DNA of 24,523 nt from positions 1 through 24,523 of the forward strand of contig JANRIC010000135.1 in the NCBI GenBank assembly GCA_033765345.1, written 5' to 3'. Positions 1-8,286 of this stretch are shown piece by piece. A model generated the notes under the pieces. That model ran no database searches. It saw only the letters and a list, made by a program, of their open reading frames with translations, and was not told the origin of the DNA. The translations under genes were made by a program, and so were the position numbers. How positions within the stretch are numbered: position 1 is the stretch's first letter; the number at the start of each line of letters is the position of its first letter. The stretch is from JANRIC01 sp033765345 (GTDB lineage: Bacteria > Bacteroidota > Bacteroidia > Cytophagales > Microscillaceae).

Positions 1-1
1 C

Positions 2-121
2 TTAGAAGGTTTAGAAAAACTCATCGCCTTTCAAGAAATAGCTTTACAAATGAAAGAACAACATATTGCTATGGAAGATATACAAGAATTTTTAGATAAT
101 CTTAAACTTAATAAAAAATGA
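2..121 (+). CDS. C-terminal fragment of an unidentified protein (runs off the left edge)
   Basis: An open frame enters from the left edge and ends at a TGA at 119-121, leaving only the last 39 residues. They are charged and probably helical (EKLIAFQEIALQMKEQ is typical) with no recognisable motif. The HerA-like gene begins 30 bp further on in the same direction and composition is equally AT-rich, so this is probably the upstream member of the same operon. Function cannot be assigned from this fragment. Confidence 0.6.
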   Translation, partial: LEGLEKLIAFQEIALQMKEQHIAMEDIQEFLDNLKLNKK

Positions 122-151
122 CTTCTCCGAAGTTATCAGGATTTAACTATT

Positions 152-1810
152 ATGACTAAAATAATCGGAAAAGTAACTGCGATTGAGAGAGTTCCTACCA
201 CTATTGACGACTTTCATTTCTGGACTGATAAGCATTTGATTTTAAGTCCTTTTGATGTTGTAAAAGTAGAACATATTAACAGCTCTTTTACTTATGGAGT
301 AATAGAGGAAATTTCTCACATTACAGATACTCCAAGTTATCTAACAAGTTTCATTTCAAATGATTTTGGTATAGTTGATTATATTCCACCTACTGAAAGA
401 TTAGGGATGAATTATGTAAAAGCAAAAGTAGTTCATAATGATAAAAATATTTACAACCCTGTACTTGATGGTAAAAAAGTATTTTTAGCTTCTGAAACTG
501 ATGTAAAAAAAGCATTAGGTCTGGAAAATGTGAAAAATAAAATGGCATGCGGGTACTTACAAATGTATGCAGGAGAAGATAAAATAGAAATTCCAGTTTA
601 TTTTAATTCAAATTTTGTAATTGGTCCCGAAGGAGCACATTTGAATATTTCTGGTATTTCAGGTTTAGCCTCAAAAACATCTTATACAATGTTTTTGATT
701 AAAGCTCTACAACAGAAATATATTAAAAAGGAAGAAATCAATAATAATGATAGTATTGCTTTTGTTATTTTCAATGTTAAAGGTAAAGACCTACTTAGTA
801 TCGATAAATCAAATGAAGATTTATTAGAAACAGATAGAAAAGTATATGAAAATTTAGGTATAGATAGCGAGCCTTTTGAAAATGTTAAATATTTCTACCC
901 TTATCATCAAAGAGATAAAGGTTCTTTTGTACCCGAAACAATATTTGAAGAACAATTGGCTAAAAAAACAGCTTTTAAATATAAGTATATTTATTCAGAA
1001 GATAAATCAAATTTAGATTTACTTTTTGCAAATATTGATGATAGCACAGGTACAATGGATTCAATAATCAATTTCGTATTAAATGGTCAAGGTAATTTTG
1101 GAAGTATTGATACTTGGGAAACTTTCAAGTCAGAAATAGACGCTTACTGTCAAACTGGTAGCAATAGAGCGGACAAAGAAATTACCGTTACAAGTTGGAG
1201 AAAATTTAAACGAGTTTTAAATAAGGCACTTTACAATGATATTTTTGCTCAAAGAATAATAGAGAATAAACAAGAGGTTAGTCTAAAAAAATCTATACAG
1301 CAGATTAAGAAGAATGAAATTTTAGTTGTAGATATTGCTAATCTTGACGAAGATACACAAGGCTTTGTATTTGGTGATGTTGCAAGAGCTATTTATGATT
1401 TAAAATTAGGCCAGACAGATAGACTAGATAATGAGATACCTTCAAAAATTGTGATTTTTATTGATGAACTTAATAAATATGCTTCAACAGATGTCCCAAA
1501 AAGTTCACCCATTTTAAGACAAATAATTGATATTACGGAACGAGGGCGTTCAATGGGCATTGTTTTATTTTCTGCCGAACAATTTAAAAGTGCTATCCAC
1601 GACAGAGTAAAGGGAAATTGTGCTACCCATGCTTATGGGAGAACAAATGCTATTGAAATCTCTAAACCTGATTATCGTTTTGTTCCAAAAGTTTATCAAA
1701 ATATGATGACAAGATTAGAGCAAGGTGAGTACATTATTCAAAATCCTGTTTTTCGTTCAATGTTAAATATAAGATTTCCTAAACCTGTTTACAATCAATT
1801 CAAATCTTAA
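152..1810 (+). CDS. HerA/FtsK-superfamily ATPase (DUF87-like) with altered Walker A
   Basis: A 552-aa protein of HerA-type architecture. Residues about 1-90 look like the N-terminal beta-barrel (HAS-barrel-like) segment, followed by a RecA-like ATPase core. The P-loop lies at about 168-177 (GISGLASKTS). It keeps the K-T-S of Walker A but has Ser where the glycine before the lysine is normally found. Walker B is at about 432-439 (KIVIFIDE), followed by ITERGRSMGI at about 461-470, a likely arginine-finger segment, and a sensor-like SAEQ in place of the usual ATQ. HerA proteins are hexameric DNA-translocating ATPases that usually work with a nuclease such as NurA or with defence effectors (HerA-SIR2, HerA-DUF4297). 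No nuclease is recognisable here, although the gene upstream is cut off. It leads a tightly packed operon, with the next gene 6 bp downstream. The fold assignment is fairly firm; the role is inferred. Confidence 0.85.
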   Translation: MTKIIGKVTAIERVPTTIDDFHFWTDKHLILSPFDVVKVEHINSSFTYGVIEEISHITDTPSYLTSFISNDFGIVDYIPPTERLGMNYVKAKVVHNDKNIYNPVLDGKKVFLASETDVKKALGLENVKNKMACGYLQMYAGEDKIEIPVYFNSNFVIGPEGAHLNISGISGLASKTSYTMFLIKALQQKYIKKEEINNNDSIAFVIFNVKGKDLLSIDKSNEDLLETDRKVYENLGIDSEPFENVKYFYPYHQRDKGSFVPETIFEEQLAKKTAFKYKYIYSEDKSNLDLLFANIDDSTGTMDSIINFVLNGQGNFGSIDTWETFKSEIDAYCQTGSNRADKEITVTSWRKFKRVLNKALYNDIFAQRIIENKQEVSLKKSIQQIKKNEILVVDIANLDEDTQGFVFGDVARAIYDLKLGQTDRLDNEIPSKIVIFIDELNKYASTDVPKSSPILRQIIDITERGRSMGIVLFSAEQFKSAIHDRVKGNCATHAYGRTNAIEISKPDYRFVPKVYQNMMTRLEQGEYIIQNPVFRSMLNIRFPKPVYNQFKS

Positions 1811-1816
1811 ACAGCT

Positions 1817-3448
1817 ATGGAAAATAAAAATATAACAATCATTGGCAAAGATGTAATAGAAAGTCTCACACTAGGAATGTACGAAAATGCCCTAATTATT
1901 TATCGTGAGTATATTCAAAATAGTGCAGATGCTATTGATAAAGCAGTAAAAGCGGGTTTGTTACCCTCGAGAAGTAAAGGTTATATTAATATTGAAATAG
2001 ATTATGAAAAGCGCATTATCTATATTGAAGATATAGGGATAGGAATTAAAAAAGATGAGTCAATAGATATTTTGAAAAACATAGCAAGTTCATCAAAAGA
2101 AAGAGGAATAGATAAAGGTTTTAGAGGTATTGGCAGGCTTGGTGGCTTGGCTTATTGCGATAAATTGATTTTTGAAACTTCTTATTCGGGTGAAGAAACT
2201 AAAACTTTAATGGTTTGGGATGCAAAACTTTTAAAAGATATTTTGAATGATCGCCATACTAAAGAAACTGCTATTGAAGTAATTGAAAAAGTTACGAGTG
2301 TTACTTTTGAAAAAGAAAATAAAGAAAAGCATTATTTCAAAGTAATTTTACAAAATGTTAATAATGATAATCTTTTAGACTACAAAAAAATAAAAGAATA
2401 TTTAGAAATGGTTGCACCCATTCCTTATAGACCGGCATTTAAAATTTATTTTAAGGAATTTGTAGAAAAATTTGTTTCAGAAGTATCAATCAACGAATAT
2501 AATATTAGTATCAATGCTGCACCACTTGAAAAACCTTATAAAACAGATATTAAAGATGATAATGATAAATGGAAAGAAAACGATAAAATTACTCGTTTAG
2601 AATATTTTGAAGTAAAAGATAATGAAGATTTATTAGGTTTTGGATGGTATGGAGTATCAAGTTTTTCTGGTGTATTATCAGATAAAAATATAATGAGAGG
2701 CATTCGATTACGCAAACATAATATTCAAATTGGAGATGAATACACCCTATTAAAATTTCATAAAGATACAAAAAGAGGGAATTTATACTTTATTGGAGAG
2801 GTACACGCTTCACACGCTGATTTAATTCCTAATGCAAGGCGTGATTATTTTATTCCTAATAATGTGGTAGAAAATTTTGAGAAAGCATTAAAAGAGAGAT
2901 TTGAAGAACTACACCAAAAATTCTATTATGCTTCAAATCTTAGAAGTGCCTTGAAAAGTATCGAACAACCCGAAAAAGAGGCAAGTGTATTAGCTGAAAA
3001 GATTAGTAAAAATGATTTTATTGATTATTCAGACAAAGAAAAGAGTATAAAAGATTATCATGAAAAACTAAAAAAGGCTGAGGAGAACAAAAAGAAATTT
3101 GAGAAGTTAAAAGACAAAGCTAATTTAGATACGATTGATTCTCATATTTTTAAAAATATTGTTGGGGATAAAATTATTGATGCAAGCCAAAATGACACAA
3201 TACCAAAACCTGATTTTAATGCTTCGGACTCCTATCCCATAGTGAAAGAGCCTTCAAAAATTTATAATAAAATAGAATTGGAAGATAAAATTAATGATTC
3301 TGGTTTTTGGACTGATAGACTTTCACAACTTAATAAAAATGAAAGAAAATTAGTTGGAGAAGTTTTTAGTATCATAGTTCAAAATTTACCCGACAAAAAG
3401 TTAATAGAATCTTTAAAGCAAAAACTTTTAGATTATTACGCAAAATGA
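1817..3448 (+). CDS. Hsp90-like (GHKL) ATPase, first of a pair
   Basis: A 543-aa protein with all N-terminal GHKL/Hsp90 ATP-site motifs: N-box EYIQNSADAI (about 31-40, with E31, N35 and D38), G1 EDIGIGI (71-77) and G2 GFRGIGRLGG (101-110). The sequence up to about residue 350 is compatible with an HtpG-like ATPase plus middle domain. A lysine/glutamate-rich coiled-coil-like segment lies near 400-435, and a further short helical domain ends the protein. It is shorter than housekeeping HtpG (about 620 aa) and diverges from it outside the nucleotide site, so it is unlikely to be the general chaperone. Its stop overlaps the start of the next gene, also a GHKL ATPase, by 4 bp, implying translational coupling. 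A role as an NTP-dependent switch or chaperone in a conflict system is inferred. Confidence 0.85.
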   Translation: MENKNITIIGKDVIESLTLGMYENALIIYREYIQNSADAIDKAVKAGLLPSRSKGYINIEIDYEKRIIYIEDIGIGIKKDESIDILKNIASSSKERGIDKGFRGIGRLGGLAYCDKLIFETSYSGEETKTLMVWDAKLLKDILNDRHTKETAIEVIEKVTSVTFEKENKEKHYFKVILQNVNNDNLLDYKKIKEYLEMVAPIPYRPAFKIYFKEFVEKFVSEVSINEYNISINAAPLEKPYKTDIKDDNDKWKENDKITRLEYFEVKDNEDLLGFGWYGVSSFSGVLSDKNIMRGIRLRKHNIQIGDEYTLLKFHKDTKRGNLYFIGEVHASHADLIPNARRDYFIPNNVVENFEKALKERFEELHQKFYYASNLRSALKSIEQPEKEASVLAEKISKNDFIDYSDKEKSIKDYHEKLKKAEENKKKFEKLKDKANLDTIDSHIFKNIVGDKIIDASQNDTIPKPDFNASDSYPIVKEPSKIYNKIELEDKINDSGFWTDRLSQLNKNERKLVGEVFSIIVQNLPDKKLIESLKQKLLDYYAK

Positions 3449-5103
3449 AACTTACAAAATTTGATATAGGTGCTGAAATTATATCCATTCTTACTAAAGG
3501 AATGTATCCAGACCCTCGTGATGCTGTAAGGGAATATATTCAAAATGCTATTGATGCAAAGGCTAAAAATGTAGCTATAAAAGTTAGACAAAATTCAGTA
3601 GTTGTTGAAGATGACGGTACTGGGATGGATTATGATACATTACGAAAGGCAATTCGATTAGGAGTTTCAGATAAACGTCCGGGTAAAGATGTGGGATTTA
3701 TGGGTATTGGTATTTATAGCTCTTTTCATCTTTGTGATAAACTTTATATCTATACTAGAAAAAAAAATAAATTACCTCAAGTCTTACAAATGGATTTTAA
3801 AGGTATGCGAGTTTTATTAGATGAACAAAAGGAAAAAAGGCTAAGTGGTGAGATTAAAAGTGAAGATTTAACAGATTTACAAACTCTTTTACAAAAACAC
3901 ATTAGCCTCCCTGATGAAAATGTAATCAAGGAAGAAGAATATCCTGTTTCAAATGGAACACGAATCGAGTTGGAAGGGCTTAATCCCATTTTAGATGATG
4001 TATTAAATAAATTTGATGATATAGCTAATTATTTAAGAGATGTTGTGCCACTACATTTTGATAAAGAAAACTTCAGGTGGGCTGAAATGATTGAGAATAA
4101 AATTGAGCAAGTTTGTATTGCAAATTCTGCTCAATTTGAATTAGTTAATTTGAAACTCCAAGTAGGTAGTCGAATCGAAACTTTATATAGACCTTATAGA
4201 GATATCGAGTTTAGTAACAATATACCTTTTGAGCCAGAATTCTTTGAAATCAAAAGTAATAGTGATTTTTTAGGAATAGCTTGGGGTTGTTTAAATTCTT
4301 CAAGAGAAAGATTAAAAACGAAAGAATTAAGAGGATTTCTATTAAAAAAGCAAGGATTTTCTATTGGCAAAAGAGAAAATTTATCAAGTTATTTTGGTAG
4401 GTCAAATACTTTTTTTGACAGATATACAGGAGAAATTATTGTTATTAATACTCAAATATTACCAACAGCATCAAGAACTGATTTAGAAGCATCGGAATTA
4501 AAAACTAAACTTCTCCACCAAATTCAAGATAAGGTTGCACCATATTATATTTTAAATGCTAATTCATTTCAGGAGAAAGACAAGGCAAAGGAAATATTAA
4601 CTGAAAAAGGAAATGCACTCAAGCAACTACTTATTGACTTCAATCCAAATGAAGATAATTATAATGTCATTATGAAACTGTTGTTTCAATGTGAGGATAT
4701 CATTTCTAAACTTGATAATAAAAGAATTTCCAAATTAGATGAAGAAGATAGAAAAATAGCCAAACAAGTTTTAGAAAGCGCGGAAAAGTTAAAGAGAGAA
4801 ATAGCGTTAAAATTTGATGAACTTACTTCTAAGAAGAAAAAGAAAACTCAAAAAAATAATACAAATCAAAATAACAATAAAATACAAATTGCTGAAACTT
4901 TAACGGATTTTACTGCACAAGAGATAACTACTAAGTTTGATGGTTTATTAGCACTTATAGACCACTTAGGAATAGACTATAATGAACAAATGAAAGAAAT
5001 GCTATCACTTGTTGATAGTAGATTCATTCAAGCAATGGCTGAAACTAAAAATCACTATTATCAACTTCTAAATGAACTAAAAGACGATTTTGAGAATATC
5101 TAA
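3445..5103 (+). CDS. Hsp90-like (GHKL) ATPase, second of a pair
   Basis: A 552-aa protein with a second, distinct GHKL site: N-box REYIQNAIDA (about 29-38), G1 EDDGTGM (55-61) and G2 GFMGIGIYSSF (84-94). The G2 segment resembles HtpG and prokaryotic MORC/MutL-like ATPases. The start codon lies inside the 3' end of the preceding Hsp90-like gene (ATGA overlap). Near residues 470-490 there is a low-complexity K/N/Q-rich stretch that looks like a flexible linker before a C-terminal helical domain of about 65 residues. The two Hsp90-like proteins share the same opening plan but little identity outside the motifs, so they are old paralogues or independently recruited partners that may heterodimerise. 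The nucleotide-binding assignment is firm; the function is not known. Confidence 0.85.
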   Translation: MKLTKFDIGAEIISILTKGMYPDPRDAVREYIQNAIDAKAKNVAIKVRQNSVVVEDDGTGMDYDTLRKAIRLGVSDKRPGKDVGFMGIGIYSSFHLCDKLYIYTRKKNKLPQVLQMDFKGMRVLLDEQKEKRLSGEIKSEDLTDLQTLLQKHISLPDENVIKEEEYPVSNGTRIELEGLNPILDDVLNKFDDIANYLRDVVPLHFDKENFRWAEMIENKIEQVCIANSAQFELVNLKLQVGSRIETLYRPYRDIEFSNNIPFEPEFFEIKSNSDFLGIAWGCLNSSRERLKTKELRGFLLKKQGFSIGKRENLSSYFGRSNTFFDRYTGEIIVINTQILPTASRTDLEASELKTKLLHQIQDKVAPYYILNANSFQEKDKAKEILTEKGNALKQLLIDFNPNEDNYNVIMKLLFQCEDIISKLDNKRISKLDEEDRKIAKQVLESAEKLKREIALKFDELTSKKKKKTQKNNTNQNNNKIQIAETLTDFTAQEITTKFDGLLALIDHLGIDYNEQMKEMLSLVDSRFIQAMAETKNHYYQLLNELKDDFENI

Positions 5104-5106
5104 ACT

Positions 5107-6123
5107 ATGACTGAATTATTCAATACAACTGCAAAACAAACCATTAGAAGGGATTGGGTAAAACCTTTTCTTAAATATCTACACGATACCATCAATCAAA
5201 AATTGGTATATCTTGGATTACCAGATACAGAAGCACACGACATCAAAGAATGGCTGGAATTTTTAGATAAAATCTATGCTTTTCAGTGTCGTGAATATCC
5301 TAAATCTTCTTACCCAGAGCAAAGTCGTGAAAAAGTTTTAGCATTAGAAAATGTATTAAGAAGTTTTGAAAGAAAGAAATCTATTGATACATACGATGTA
5401 TATGATGGATATATCGAGGAAGTAGTTTTAAGGGGTTATGACAATAGTCCTGATAGAAAAGATTTTTTTTTGAAAGATGTAGTTACCATATATAATCTTG
5501 ATTTTTGTGGTCAAGTTACTTCCCCTATTGAATATGTTGATACACAAGGAAATAAAAAACAGGCTTATAAATTTGATGCAGTAAAGAAATTATTAAATAC
5601 CCAAGCATCATTACCTTTATTGAGCAAGAAATTTGTGCTTTTACTTACAGTACATTGTAGTTATGATGGGAAAGAATTAAAAGAGTTTCAAAATAACCCA
5701 CCTAATCAGGATATTAAAGATTATATAAGTACTACTACAAATAAAAGATTATCGAAAGGGGAAAAAGCACCCTATTGGGTAAAAGCATTTGTGTATCATA
5801 ATCTCACTCAATTTTTTACTACTAATAATTTCATTCCTGAGTTTTTGCCTGTTATATATTATAAAGGTGATAACAATCATCCATTACTATTTTTTACTGT
5901 TATTGGAACAGAAGTAGAAGGAAAAAGTGGTGCGCCAAACCCACCTCAAAAAATAGTTAACTTCCTGTATGGAAAATTTTTATCCATTAATCCTGAAACA
6001 AATGAATTTGAAAATAATGAAGATTTAACGGTTCATGAAGAAAAATGCAAAGGTTGGTCTAATTTGAATATTTTACATCTATTCAAACAGACTAAAATCT
6101 TTAAAAGTTACTGGAAATCATAA
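5107..6123 (+). CDS. Protein of unknown function, last gene of the HerA-Hsp90 operon
   Basis: A 338-aa protein starting 3 bp after the stop of the second Hsp90-like gene, so almost certainly co-translated with it. I do not recognise the family. It has no obvious signal peptide or membrane segment. The N-terminal third is helical and rich in aromatic residues. A central strand-like segment (VVTIYNLDFCGQVTSP, about residues 125-140) is the most distinctive stretch. Hydrophobic-strand-then-acidic segments of this type occur in Rossmann folds such as methyltransferases, but no SAM-binding GxGxG is visible, so this is only a suggestion. A later segment (LLLTVHCSYDG) could be a second core strand. 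By position it may be the effector or the sensor of the system. Confidence 0.75.
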   Translation: MTELFNTTAKQTIRRDWVKPFLKYLHDTINQKLVYLGLPDTEAHDIKEWLEFLDKIYAFQCREYPKSSYPEQSREKVLALENVLRSFERKKSIDTYDVYDGYIEEVVLRGYDNSPDRKDFFLKDVVTIYNLDFCGQVTSPIEYVDTQGNKKQAYKFDAVKKLLNTQASLPLLSKKFVLLLTVHCSYDGKELKEFQNNPPNQDIKDYISTTTNKRLSKGEKAPYWVKAFVYHNLTQFFTTNNFIPEFLPVIYYKGDNNHPLLFFTVIGTEVEGKSGAPNPPQKIVNFLYGKFLSINPETNEFENNEDLTVHEEKCKGWSNLNILHLFKQTKIFKSYWKS

Positions 6124-6170
6124 GAGAAATAGTTTGTTAAAAAAAATGTCGATTGTAATTTTAATTGTCA

Positions 6171-6178
6171 TATATTTG
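6171..6178 (+). promoter_or_regulatory. Candidate Bacteroidota -7 element before the radical SAM gene
   Basis: TATATTTG matches the Bacteroidota -7 consensus TAnnTTTG exactly and ends 27 bp before the ATG of the radical SAM gene. A TTG 15 bp upstream could be the -33 element, although the spacing is short. This suggests that the radical SAM gene can be transcribed separately from the HerA-Hsp90 operon. Confidence 0.45.
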
Positions 6179-6205
6179 TAAGTTTTAAAGTTTGAATAAG
6201 ATTTA

Positions 6206-8197
6206 ATGCGAAAAATACTGCTCATAGAACCCAACTACAAAAATAAATATCCTCCAATTGGATTGATGAAGATTTCAACTTATCATCGAAGTTTGGGTGA
6301 TCAGGTTACTTTTTTTAAAGGAGATTTAAAATTATTAGTTCTAGAGGAAATAGTAAGGGAATGTAAAGTTCAGCTATATAAAATTGATAGTAATATTGAA
6401 TGGTGTTATTTTACTAAACAAATTAGAGAATACATAACAAAATCTCATCTTGGTTTATTTGATCAAGACATTTTTCCTAAATCTAAACACCAAGATTTGA
6501 TTACTTATAATTTGAGTTATTTTAAAGCCTACTATCAAAAAAAAGATTATTATAAAGAACCACACTGGGACAGGGTTTATGTAGCTACTCTATTTACTTT
6601 CTATTGGGATATTACTATTAAAACCATCGAGGAAGTTAAAAATTTTGTAAAAAATCCAGCTAAGGATATCAAAATTGGAGGAGTAATGGCCTCTTTACTT
6701 TTCAAAGAAATTTTTGAAGCCACAGGTATTATTCCAATAAAAGGGCTTCTTGACAAAGCAGGGATTTTAGATGAAGGTAACAACATCATTATTGATGAGT
6801 TACCTCTAGATTATTCTATTCTATATGAGATAGATTATGAATATCCTACACAAAGTGCTTATTTTACTTTTATGACCAAAGGGTGTACTCGAAAATGTGC
6901 TTTTTGCTCTGTACCAAAGTTAGAGCCAATGTATAAGGCGAAAATAGAAACAAAAGAAAAATTTGATTGCATTACTAATAGATTTGGTGAACAACATAAT
7001 TTAATGTTGATGGATAATAATGTGCTTGCTTCACCAAAATTTAATTCCATAATTCAAGAGATCAAAGATATGGGTTTTCAAAAAGGAGCTACTTTTATTG
7101 AACCTAATTATCTAGACATAGCTATCATAAATTTAGAAGATGGATATAACGACCAAGCCTTTACTCGGAGAGTACACAAATTATTGAAAGCTCTTTTACA
7201 ACGTTTAATTAAAAGTAAAAATTTACAAAATCAGGCACAGATATTTTTTAACATATTGGCAGAATACCGCTTGTTTGAATTGGATACATGTACGAAAAAA
7301 AATATTTTGGAAGCCTATCCAAAAATTAAAGACATATATGAAAAATATAGAAACAAAAGCAGAAAAATGCGCTATGTTGACTTCAATCAAGGAACAGACT
7401 GTCGTTATGTAACACCTGAAATAATGAAACTTATTGCCCAGATACCCATTCGTCCATTAAGAATTGCTTTTGACTATTTAAGTTTGAGACCAAAGTATGA
7501 AAAAGCAGTTCGCCTAGCAGCAGAAAATGGAATTAAAGAGCTTTCAAACTATATTCTTTATAATTTTACAGATAAACCAGAAGATCTATATGAAAGATTG
7601 AAAATTAATGTGGATTTATCTCTGGAGCTTGATATTCAAATATATTCATTCCCTATGAAATACATACCTCTTTTCGGAGAAGATGCAAAGCATAGGAATT
7701 ACATTGGTAAACATTGGAATCGTAAATTTATTCGGGCAATTCAAGCAGTTTTAAATGTTACCAAAGGAATTGTAGCACCACCACATAGAAACGAAAAAAC
7801 AAGTTTTTTTGAAAAAGCATTTGGTAGAGATTTAGATGAATTTATTGAGATATTATATATGCCCGAAACTTATATTGTTTATAGAAGTATTTTTGAGCGA
7901 GAAGAAATTACTCAAATGTGGATTCAAGATTTTAGAGAAATACAAAATGATAAAAAATCTTTTGGAGAATTTCATAATATAGTGAAAAACAATAAATTTA
8001 ATGATATTGAAGAACAAACAAAAAATCCAAAAGTATTAAACATATTAAAGTATTATACAATTCAACGAGGAATGGTTGATAATGATTTTAATTACTCTGA
8101 GCTTAAAACAAAGTATAAAGAGTTAGCTAATAAATACAGTCAACTCATCAAAAAAGATAAAGCATTGGAAAGAACTCTCACGTATGATTTTGAGTAA
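6206..8197 (+). CDS. B12-binding-type radical SAM protein
   Basis: A 663-aa protein. The N-terminus (ILLIEPNYKNKYPPIGLMKI, about 4-23) is the opening strand and PPxGL motif typical of cobalamin-binding-domain radical SAM enzymes. The cluster motif CTRKCAFC at 227-234 is C-x3-C-x2-C, which ligates the [4Fe-4S] cluster that reductively cleaves S-adenosylmethionine. The central TIM-barrel-like region is followed by a long C-terminal extension ending in a helical, charged tail. Several insertions (about 50-120 and 300-370) make it longer than simple members. The usual DxHxxG cobalamin motif is not obvious, so cobalamin binding is uncertain. It is too long and differently organised to be a prokaryotic viperin. 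It shares the AT-rich composition of the HerA-Hsp90 operon and follows it by 82 bp. Its substrate is unknown. Confidence 0.82.
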   Translation: MRKILLIEPNYKNKYPPIGLMKISTYHRSLGDQVTFFKGDLKLLVLEEIVRECKVQLYKIDSNIEWCYFTKQIREYITKSHLGLFDQDIFPKSKHQDLITYNLSYFKAYYQKKDYYKEPHWDRVYVATLFTFYWDITIKTIEEVKNFVKNPAKDIKIGGVMASLLFKEIFEATGIIPIKGLLDKAGILDEGNNIIIDELPLDYSILYEIDYEYPTQSAYFTFMTKGCTRKCAFCSVPKLEPMYKAKIETKEKFDCITNRFGEQHNLMLMDNNVLASPKFNSIIQEIKDMGFQKGATFIEPNYLDIAIINLEDGYNDQAFTRRVHKLLKALLQRLIKSKNLQNQAQIFFNILAEYRLFELDTCTKKNILEAYPKIKDIYEKYRNKSRKMRYVDFNQGTDCRYVTPEIMKLIAQIPIRPLRIAFDYLSLRPKYEKAVRLAAENGIKELSNYILYNFTDKPEDLYERLKINVDLSLELDIQIYSFPMKYIPLFGEDAKHRNYIGKHWNRKFIRAIQAVLNVTKGIVAPPHRNEKTSFFEKAFGRDLDEFIEILYMPETYIVYRSIFEREEITQMWIQDFREIQNDKKSFGEFHNIVKNNKFNDIEEQTKNPKVLNILKYYTIQRGMVDNDFNYSELKTKYKELANKYSQLIKKDKALERTLTYDFE

Positions 8198-8204
8198 AAC
8201 CCAA

Positions 8205-8278
8205 GAGACCGCCTAAAAAGCCCAAGGCCGCCAAATAAAATCGTATTACTTGGTCAGAAATGTTTTTTAGGCAGTCTC
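8205..8278. terminator. Imperfect inverted repeat between convergent genes, probable bidirectional terminator
   Basis: GAGACCGCCTAAAAA (8205-8219) pairs with TTTTTAGGCAGTCTC (8264-8278) with one mismatch. A short inner stem, CCAAG (8222-8226) with CTTGG (8249-8253), lies inside the 44-nt loop. The structure is centred between the stops of the radical SAM gene and the RND pump gene, and the A/T tracts of the outer arms suit termination on either strand. It also marks the composition break between the AT-rich island and the neighbouring chromosome, so an island-edge remnant is an alternative. Confidence 0.5.
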
Positions 8279-8286
8279 GCTTATAT

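Noticed and set aside
1817..3448. Housekeeping chaperone HtpG
   Set aside because: The ATP-site motifs fit, but length, C-terminal architecture and the operon with a second Hsp90-like gene and HerA do not.
152..6123. A known HerA-SIR2, HerA-DUF4297 or Mza-type system
   Set aside because: No SIR2, DUF4297-like, Z1 or AIPR motif is visible in any of the complete genes, and two Hsp90-type ATPases do not fit those layouts. The gene cut off at the left edge cannot be assessed.
6206..8197. Prokaryotic viperin (antiviral radical SAM)
   Set aside because: Viperins are about half this length and lack a PPxGL B12-type N-terminal domain; only the generic CxxxCxxC motif is shared.
8205..8278. Phage or island attachment site
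   Set aside because: It is an inverted, not a direct, repeat, no integrase or tRNA gene is nearby, and its position between two convergent stops favours a terminator.
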